Assembly: GCF_963259705.1 (NCBI RefSeq)
Contig: NC_081861.1
Location: 109,026,102-109,090,101 of the forward strand
Reading direction: 5' to 3'
Length of the DNA: 64,000 nt
From: Myotis daubentonii
Taxonomy: Eukaryota; Chordata; Mammalia; Chiroptera; Vespertilionidae
The notes under the pieces are model-generated. The model had not been told where the DNA came from. It searched no databases and saw only the letters and a list, made by a program, of their open reading frames with translations. Made by a program: the position numbers and the translations under genes. Positions 58,641-64,000 of the stretch are shown here, piece after piece; within the stretch, counting starts at the first letter, position 1; each line of letters opens with the position of its first letter.

Positions 58641-61163
58641 TTGTCACCGTATATGTATAACTCCAGAGATTTTCAGTCCTTAAGCAGGTGTTGAAGTTTG
58701 TAGAACCTCTCACACATGAGATAGTAGCATCTACCCTTTAACCTTGTATATAGTCAGATTTGAACGAATCATATTTTGAAGGTTCTATAATGGCTGTAGA
58801 ATCCAAGACTTAAAAGCAGTTATTTGATGGACTATATAATGCAACTAGCTTGAGATTCATGTGGTCACGGAGAGTAGAACAATGTAAGGAATATTTGGAA
58901 GTTGTAGCAACAATGAGATAATATTTCCTGTCATTATTAATGAACTGATTTAATTAAGCATTTACTGAATCCTACTGTGTGCGAGACACTATGAACATTG
59001 CTTAGGATTCAGTGACAAAACCAGAAATATGTGCTGCCTCCATGGGACTTACATTCTAGTTGGGAAGGTTCACAATCATACCAACATAAAAAGGTTATAC
59101 ACTAAAAAGAATGTTAGGATGGAGAATAAGGTTTACGGCATATGCAGTAAATACAATGAAGCCATTTGTGATCTAAGCTATGGATTTTCCAATATAGATC
59201 TGATGGTGGGAAGTTTGACCAATTCTTTCAAATATTGATATGTAAGATAGAACCACCAGACTAAGAGGCCTCCAATGCCTCCCAAGCCTGTCAGCTTAAT
59301 GGAAAAGAGCTGTCAAACAGTGAGATGGACCAAGAAATTTGGACGAGAATGATTTAAACCATATAGCTTTCAAAGTGTACTGTCAATGGCTGGCTCATAA
59401 TATGGAAGTAGAGGGAGAACCAGGCTGCTTACTTCTGGATATAGCCCATCTGAAAGTGATCATGACCATGAAGACAGCACTGAAATGTTTACAATGGAAA
59501 ATTACAAAGAGAAATCAGGTGGACTTGAATAAAGTTAGTAGGCTCGATCTGACAAGTAGAAAGACCCAAAGAAGCACTTAAAAAGTACAGATTTGGTGAA
59601 GATTATTTAAAAAGCTAACATGCCTTCTTCGAATGACTGGATGTTCCCTGATTAATATTTTTCAGTGATTTTGGAACTTTAGGGCACTTGTAGTAAATAG
59701 CATATTTCTCTCATGACTGGCCTTTAAAATAGTTAGGGAGCCATCAAACAGAGCAAGGGCAAACAAGATAACAACACTGAATTAAATAAAATAAATTATG
59801 GCCCAGAATCAAGTAGAAAGAGGGAGAGGAGAGTCAGTTTATAAAATTGGAACATTAAATGAGAAAAACAGACTCTTTTGTGCTAGACTGATATACAGTA
59901 TTGATGCACAATGAAAGAAAATAACACCAGCAGTATATGAAAAATGAACTGGGTAATGGTACCTCTGTGTAAGGTTGCTAGAAGTTGTCTTCATTTAACA
60001 TCAGAGGTTCTCTTACATTGATGGAGAGCTTTGCTACTGCAAAATTGATAGAGTAAGATTCAACTTAAATTTCTTTATGAACCAAAAGTCATTTCTGGAA
60101 GTGTTCTCTATCTGAACCTCATACATTTTTGTGACTTGGGTTTTTTAATGTAGTATTTTTTGCAGTGTTTTATCAAAAGACCTCTTATTCAATTTTGCAA
60201 ACTGCATTTCTACTAAAAAGCAACAGCAATATATTAGGCAACATTCAAAAGTAATATTTGAAATATATTGGGTGACTTGAAAATGACTTGATGCTATAAA
60301 GAGACTTAGTACCTCTTCATTGTAGTGACAGCTTCCAAATGATGTATTCAGTATACTGACTGTATTAGGGTCCAAGATGAAGGTCAGGTACTGATTTCCT
60401 ATTTCATTATTTTATGGATTAACATTTGCTACTGCAATTCCTGAACTGTTCACACTAGGGTGAAGAATGTGCAAGTGGACTAGGTTAGGTTAATGTTATA
60501 AGTTTAGCCTCAACTCATCAGTTAAAATCACCAATCAACTTGTGAAAGAAGACAGCCTAGATTGCAAAGGTGGTAGCTTTTTCTAGTACAGCCACTCCAA
60601 GAGAGTGCACTGCTAGTTATACAGCCTGGTTTTAAAAAGTTGGAAAAAAATCCTACTGAGAGTGGGGGTTTTTTGTTCCTTGTGTGCTCTGGCAATTGTG
60701 GAAATGCTAATAAACATCAGTTCTTACTCTGTATCTCTCAACTCTTTACCCCTTACCTCTGGCATGCTGGACAGAGACTTAATCACTCACAGTCCATACA
60801 ATTTTAACTCTGTGAGTTACTATCTCAGATCTCAGTAGCATGTATTAATATCAGGATCAAGTGTAGCTTTAACAGCAGGGAGTAAGTGGGTTTCTCATAA
60901 CAGGTAAACTGTATTGCAAAGTGCTAGCTTATAAATGGATTCTAAAATAGAAATTGATCTTTTATAGTTATATTGTTTGCCATATGTTGGGAAATTTAGT
61001 GAGAAGGAAAATACTGGTCTTTTAGTAATCAATGAACATAGTCTTTAATATAAAATTCTATCAATCTTGCCAATTAAGATTTAGGAGGCAAATGTAGTAA
61101 GCAATTGTATTTGCAAAAAGTGTACATTTTTAACCTGATCTTTGTTGTTCTGTTTTTCAACAG
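58641..61163. other. DACH2 intron immediately upstream of the exon
   Basis: An old interspersed repeat is likely at 58930-59070 (AAGCATTTACTGAATCCTAC, GGGACTTACATTCTAGTTGG). The rest is unique. Just before the exon there are possible branch-point A residues at 61133 or 61138 (TTAACCTGAT), 25-30 nt from the acceptor AG, and the polypyrimidine tract TTTGTTGTTCTGTTTTTC. Confidence 0.55.
61141..61163 (+). promoter_or_regulatory. Splice acceptor of the DACH2 exon
   Basis: The tract TTTGTTGTTCTGTTTTTCAA followed by CAG, uninterrupted by another AG, gives a strong 3' splice site at 61162-61163. Confidence 0.88.
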
Positions 61164-61276
61164 TTCAAGGCCTGGCAGGCCTCCTAAACGTTCCTTGGGA
61201 GTGTTGCAGGACAATACGCGCCTTCTGCCACATTCAGTTCCAGGCCTCTTATCACCAGGACTTATCACTCCCACAG
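61164..61276 (+). CDS. DACH2: DACH2 internal coding exon (113 bp)
   Basis: Internal exon of dachshund homolog 2, a nuclear SKI/SNO/DAC-family corepressor/cofactor that works with SIX and EYA proteins in development. What is seen: a pyrimidine tract and TTTTTCAACAG acceptor before 61164, a CAG|GTAATA donor after 61276, and one open frame across. The first T completes the preceding codon, then come 37 codons and a final G, so the exon is not a multiple of three and skipping it would shift the frame. The translation includes RPGRPPKRSLGVLQ and GLLSPGLITPTG. DACH1 has the related SPGRPPKR and PHSVPGLMSPG words; the GVLQ and LITPTG forms point to DACH2. The segment lies just after the N-terminal DNA-binding DachN domain in these proteins, and PGRPPKR looks like an AT-hook or nuclear-localisation type basic patch. 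No other exon of the gene was found in the window. Confidence 0.92.
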
Positions 61277-61282
61277 GTAATA
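61277..61282 (+). promoter_or_regulatory. Splice donor of the DACH2 exon
   Basis: CAG|GTAATA: last exon bases match the consensus, intron +3 A and +4 A match, +5 is T instead of the preferred G, so a moderate donor. Confidence 0.85.
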
Positions 61283-61519
61283 AAATCCATCCCATGATCT
61301 GCCTTGTCTCTTTATGCTGCTCAGCATTTGAAATAAACTAATATTGATTTAACCGCTTTGTCCTTCAGAGCTTTTCAAGATTTACTAGAGGTTATGTTAT
61401 TGAATTTTTTGAGTGTTCATGTAAACAGTTTTGTTACTCTAGTGACTCAAATCAAATGGATATGACTTAAAAAACTAATTATTTTCTTGCAGAAAAATCA
61501 CTTTTAAAACTTTATTTTG

Positions 61520-61546
61520 TGTATGTATGTATGTATGTATGTATGG
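61520..61546. repeat. (TATG)n microsatellite
   Basis: About six uninterrupted tetranucleotide units 245 bp downstream of the exon; a possible length-polymorphic marker. Confidence 0.9.
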
Positions 61547-62532
61547 TTATGTGTGTTGGGAAAAGGGTTTAGGGGAGGTACACTGGCCAAACTAGCATTG
61601 TCTCAAATCCTTCTAGGATTTGATGCAGTACACGTGCTTACCTATATGTTTCAGTAAAATTTTTTGTTTGCTTGTTTTTCAAGGGTTCTGAGCATCTGTA
61701 AATCTTGTGCAAGATATTACTCCAGGTTAAAAAGTCGAAAGAAGATGCACTTCTGGCATAGAAACCTTATGATTAGAAAAAAAGAAAGTGCAAGTTGTCA
61801 TTGTCTTAAATCATAATTCAGTGTTTTTCATTGAACACTGATAAACAGTGCTCCCATAAAAATATCTCATAAATTAGCATTGAACTTTTTTGATTTTCTA
61901 AATAATCACCTAAATGTATACAAAACACTTAAGCTTAATATTTATTTAATTAAAACTTTAAAATCATTAGAGTTATGTGGTAGAAACTGAATTTAATAAC
62001 AATGAGATCTTTATAAATTAAATGATACAAATATTTACAAAGCACTTACTGTATTTTGGGTGTTAGGTCCTAGATAATGCACAATTATGAGTAACATTCT
62101 TTGTCATAATAGAATTAGGGAGAAGGACATTTAAACTAATAATTTCTTTAAAGTGTGGTAGGGACTATAATGCAAGTATATACAAGGTACTATAAGATCA
62201 CAGAAAAGGGAGCAACTAAATCAATTTGGTAAATTGGGTAATACTCAGAGGGATAGGAACTTTGGATCTATATCTTATAGAATGAGTTTTAGACAAGTGG
62301 AGAATCATGGGGGAAACATTCTAAGCAGAGAGAATATAGACAGATATAAATTGATGAGAAATAGCTTGGTGTGCTAGGGGAAATGACAATTAATTTGAAG
62401 ATACAGGAGCAGAGATTTGAGGTTAGAGACTCATAGGTGATATGGTTAGAATAGAAGGGGTTGGAAAAGACAACTTGTGAAGTTAGCCTTTTATTTATTA
62501 TGTTTAGCCTTCTAAGATTTTTCCTATAGACC

Positions 62533-62706
62533 ACTGGTTTCTAAAGTGTCTTTCAAGGACTTTCCTTACTGGCTGACATGAAATTGGTGAAGTACTTTTT
62601 TTTCAGGTTCCCCATTTCTGCCTCAATTAAAAATTTACATATTCTAATTCATATACGATTTCCTTTAAATAAATAAAAAAGTTGCTCTAAGTAAAAGGAA
62701 CCACTG
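62533..62706. mobile_element. Possible MER5-like hAT MITE
   Basis: The left end CACTGGTTTCTAAAGTGT and right end AAAGGAACCACTG form approximate inverted repeats of the CAGTGGTT type. The 8-bp flanks CTATAGAC and CTAAAGTA match at 5 of 8. Old and uncertain. Confidence 0.4.
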
Positions 62707-62745
62707 CTAAAGTAAATGAGTAAATATTCTAAAAACAGTATAGAG

Positions 62746-62957
62746 CAGCGGTTCTCAACCTGTGGGTCGCGACCCCTTTGGCGGTCGAAGGACTCTTTCA
62801 CAGGGGTCGCCTAAGACCATCCTGCATATCAGATATTTACATTATGATTCATAACAGTAACAACATTACAGTTATGAAGTAGCAATGAAAATAATTTTAT
62901 GGTTGGGTCACAACATGAGGAACTGTATTTAAAGGGCCAGAAGGTTGAGAACCACTG
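62746..62957. mobile_element. nhAT copy C (212 bp), perfect 8-bp TSD
   Basis: Terminal inverted repeats CAGCGGTTCTCAACCTGTGG and CAGTGGTTCTCAACCTTC; target duplication GTATAGAG at 62738-62745 and 62958-62965. Internal order GGGGTCGCCTAAGACCAT then directly CCTGCATATCAGATATTTAC. It lacks the ATAATTACATATTG segment that copy A has and keeps the segment copy A lacks. Confidence 0.94.
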
Positions 62958-63534
62958 GTATAGAGGGTTAATTGCAATGAAGGCAATAATGGGAAGAGGA
63001 TCAGTTGCTATAGTTAAAGGCAGAAATACTGAAGACCTGAACTAAAGATAATTCAATTTAGTGGAAAAACGTTTCAGGTTGGTTTAGTAATTAGTATTAA
63101 TTACATCACACTTGATGCTTGATAAAAATATAGGGTGAGAAGATGAAATATAGGATGATTCATGTCTAGCCTGGGTGGAAAGCTGGATAATGGTGACGTT
63201 AGCTAAGATAGAGAATTTAGGAAGAGACTCAGGCAATGGGGGTTAGATAATGACTTTTTTATTCTTTAAGTACTTATAAACAAAGTCTAATACAAGAAGA
63301 AAGTGTATATAAGTAATACAGAGGAAATAATGTGCCAAGAATGTATCTTGGTGTTCAATAACTGATCATCTATTTCTTGAAAGAGCCTAGAAATAGTAGC
63401 CTGCAAATAATCATATCTGTGTCCAGATTTTGAGGGAGTACATACATGAAAGAAAAAAAGAATTTAAAAATTGCCTTGAAGCTAATATATTATTGAGTAA
63501 CTTTAGTACCCTATCTATTGAGGAAAATCTGTTA

Positions 63535-63760
63535 AGTTATATTGAGTTCCTATTATGTACCAGGCATGGGTGCTAAGTGTTTTATGTGTATTTTATGGAA
63601 TCTCATAATAGCCTTGTGAATAGTATCTTTATTATTCAAGTAAAAATTTATGGCTCAGAGAATTTAATTGTTTATGATCACAAAACAGTTGAGTGGCAGA
63701 ACTGAGTCTCAAACCCAGGTCTTTTAACTACAGAGCCAATACTATTTTGTCATCATCATG
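63535..63760 (-). mobile_element. MIR SINE (ancient)
   Basis: CTATTATGTACCAGGCATGG, AATAGCCTTGTGAATAGTAT, AGTGGCAGAACTGAGTCTCA and AACCCAGGTCTTTTAACTAC follow nearly the whole MIR in reverse. Confidence 0.85.
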
Positions 63761-63923
63761 ATATCTTACAGAGCATGTAAAAATCCAGTGTGAGGCTTTC
63801 ATCTCTCCTTACTTTACTTGGCCATACATGCTTCAGATAGTGGAGCCTTCTTCCTTAGATTATAGCTTTCCTTCCTACAATTTGGATTTACCAAAAAGAG
63901 ACCCATTGAAACAAAACTCTTTA

Positions 63924-64000
63924 ATTTTTTTTAATGTATTTTATTGATTTTTTACAGAGAGGAAGGGAGAGAGATAGAGAGTTAGAAACATCGATGAGAG
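63924..64000 (-). mobile_element. VES SINE, tail side only (cut by window end)
   Basis: TTTTATTGATTTTTTACAGA, GAGGAAGGGAGAGAGATAGA and AAACATCGATGAGAG are the tail half of an antisense VES; the head lies beyond the window. Confidence 0.88.

Larger units (their letters stand above)
61277..62030. other. DACH2 intron downstream of the exon
   Basis: Unique sequence with a (TATG)n microsatellite at 61520-61546. No further exon recognised. Confidence 0.55.
62031..63300 (+). mobile_element. Ancient mammalian interspersed repeat, unnamed
   Basis: ACAAAGCACTTACTGTATTT, then a progression of GGGAGAAGGACATTTAAAC, AAACATTCTAAGCAGAGAGA, TAGCTTGGTGTGCTAGGGGA and later blocks to about 63250 follow an old repeat common in mammals whose name I cannot give with certainty. 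The young hAT at 62746 and a possible MER5-like element at 62533 sit in it. Confidence 0.45.

Noticed and set aside
61074..61295. Antisense 73-codon open frame over the exon
   Set aside because: It is the reverse-strand shadow of the DACH2 exon and extends into intron on both sides.

Overview
This is mammalian nuclear DNA, almost certainly from a vespertilionid (evening) bat. It is AT-rich and intron-like. No long open reading frame makes sense as a bacterial, viral or cellular gene. The repeats identify the lineage: many tRNA-derived VES SINEs, HeliBat-type Helitrons (3' stem-loop of the GTGCAC..ATT..GTGCAC type followed by a CTAG end), short non-autonomous hAT elements with 8-bp target duplications, bat LINE-1 copies and ERV solo LTRs. 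Older mammal-wide repeats (MIR, L2, MER5/MER3-like hAT) lie underneath.

The only protein-coding gene sequence I can support is one 113-bp internal exon at 61164-61276 on the + strand. It has a polypyrimidine tract and AG acceptor and a CAG|GTAATA donor. Its translation contains RPGRPPKRSLGVLQ and GLLSPGLITPTG, which I recognise as DACH2 (dachshund homolog 2, a SKI/SNO/DAC-family transcriptional cofactor, X-linked in placental mammals). The rest of the window would then be intron: about 61 kb upstream of the exon and 2.7 kb downstream. High LINE-1 density is compatible with X linkage.

Layout. 1-421: end of a Helitron. 1.4-3.3 kb: MER3-like hAT and a VES. 3.3-8.2 kb: two LINE-1 pieces split by two Helitrons and a VES. 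8.4-10.3 kb: Helitron 5' fragment, a solo LTR, MER5 and the 3' end of an autonomous HeliBat with a decayed helicase. 10.3-27.8 kb: unique sequence with scattered VES, Helitrons, a hAT with perfect target duplication, a U6 pseudogene and L1 tails. 27.8-33.6 kb: a full-length antisense LINE-1 with target duplication. 33.6-37.8 kb: MIR/L2, unique sequence and a hAT. 37.8-40.9 kb: 5' half of another LINE-1. 41-45.6 kb: hAT in MIR, a contiguous array of three Helitrons, VES and a solo LTR. 45.9-48.5 kb: second LTR, an L1 with an internal inversion, a Helitron. 48.9-52.3 kb: mostly unique. 52.3-54.1 kb: an unusual Helitron pair. 54.2-62.7 kb: an island without young transposons that surrounds the exon. 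62.7-64 kb: hAT, MIR and the start of a VES.

Repeat names come from memory of consensus sequences and edges are by eye, so family names and boundaries without a quoted target duplication are approximate. I see no evidence of a new gene system. The most unusual structures are the zero-gap Helitron arrays, a Helitron composite with two 5' ends, and a trio of hAT copies that are complementary deletion derivatives of one parent.
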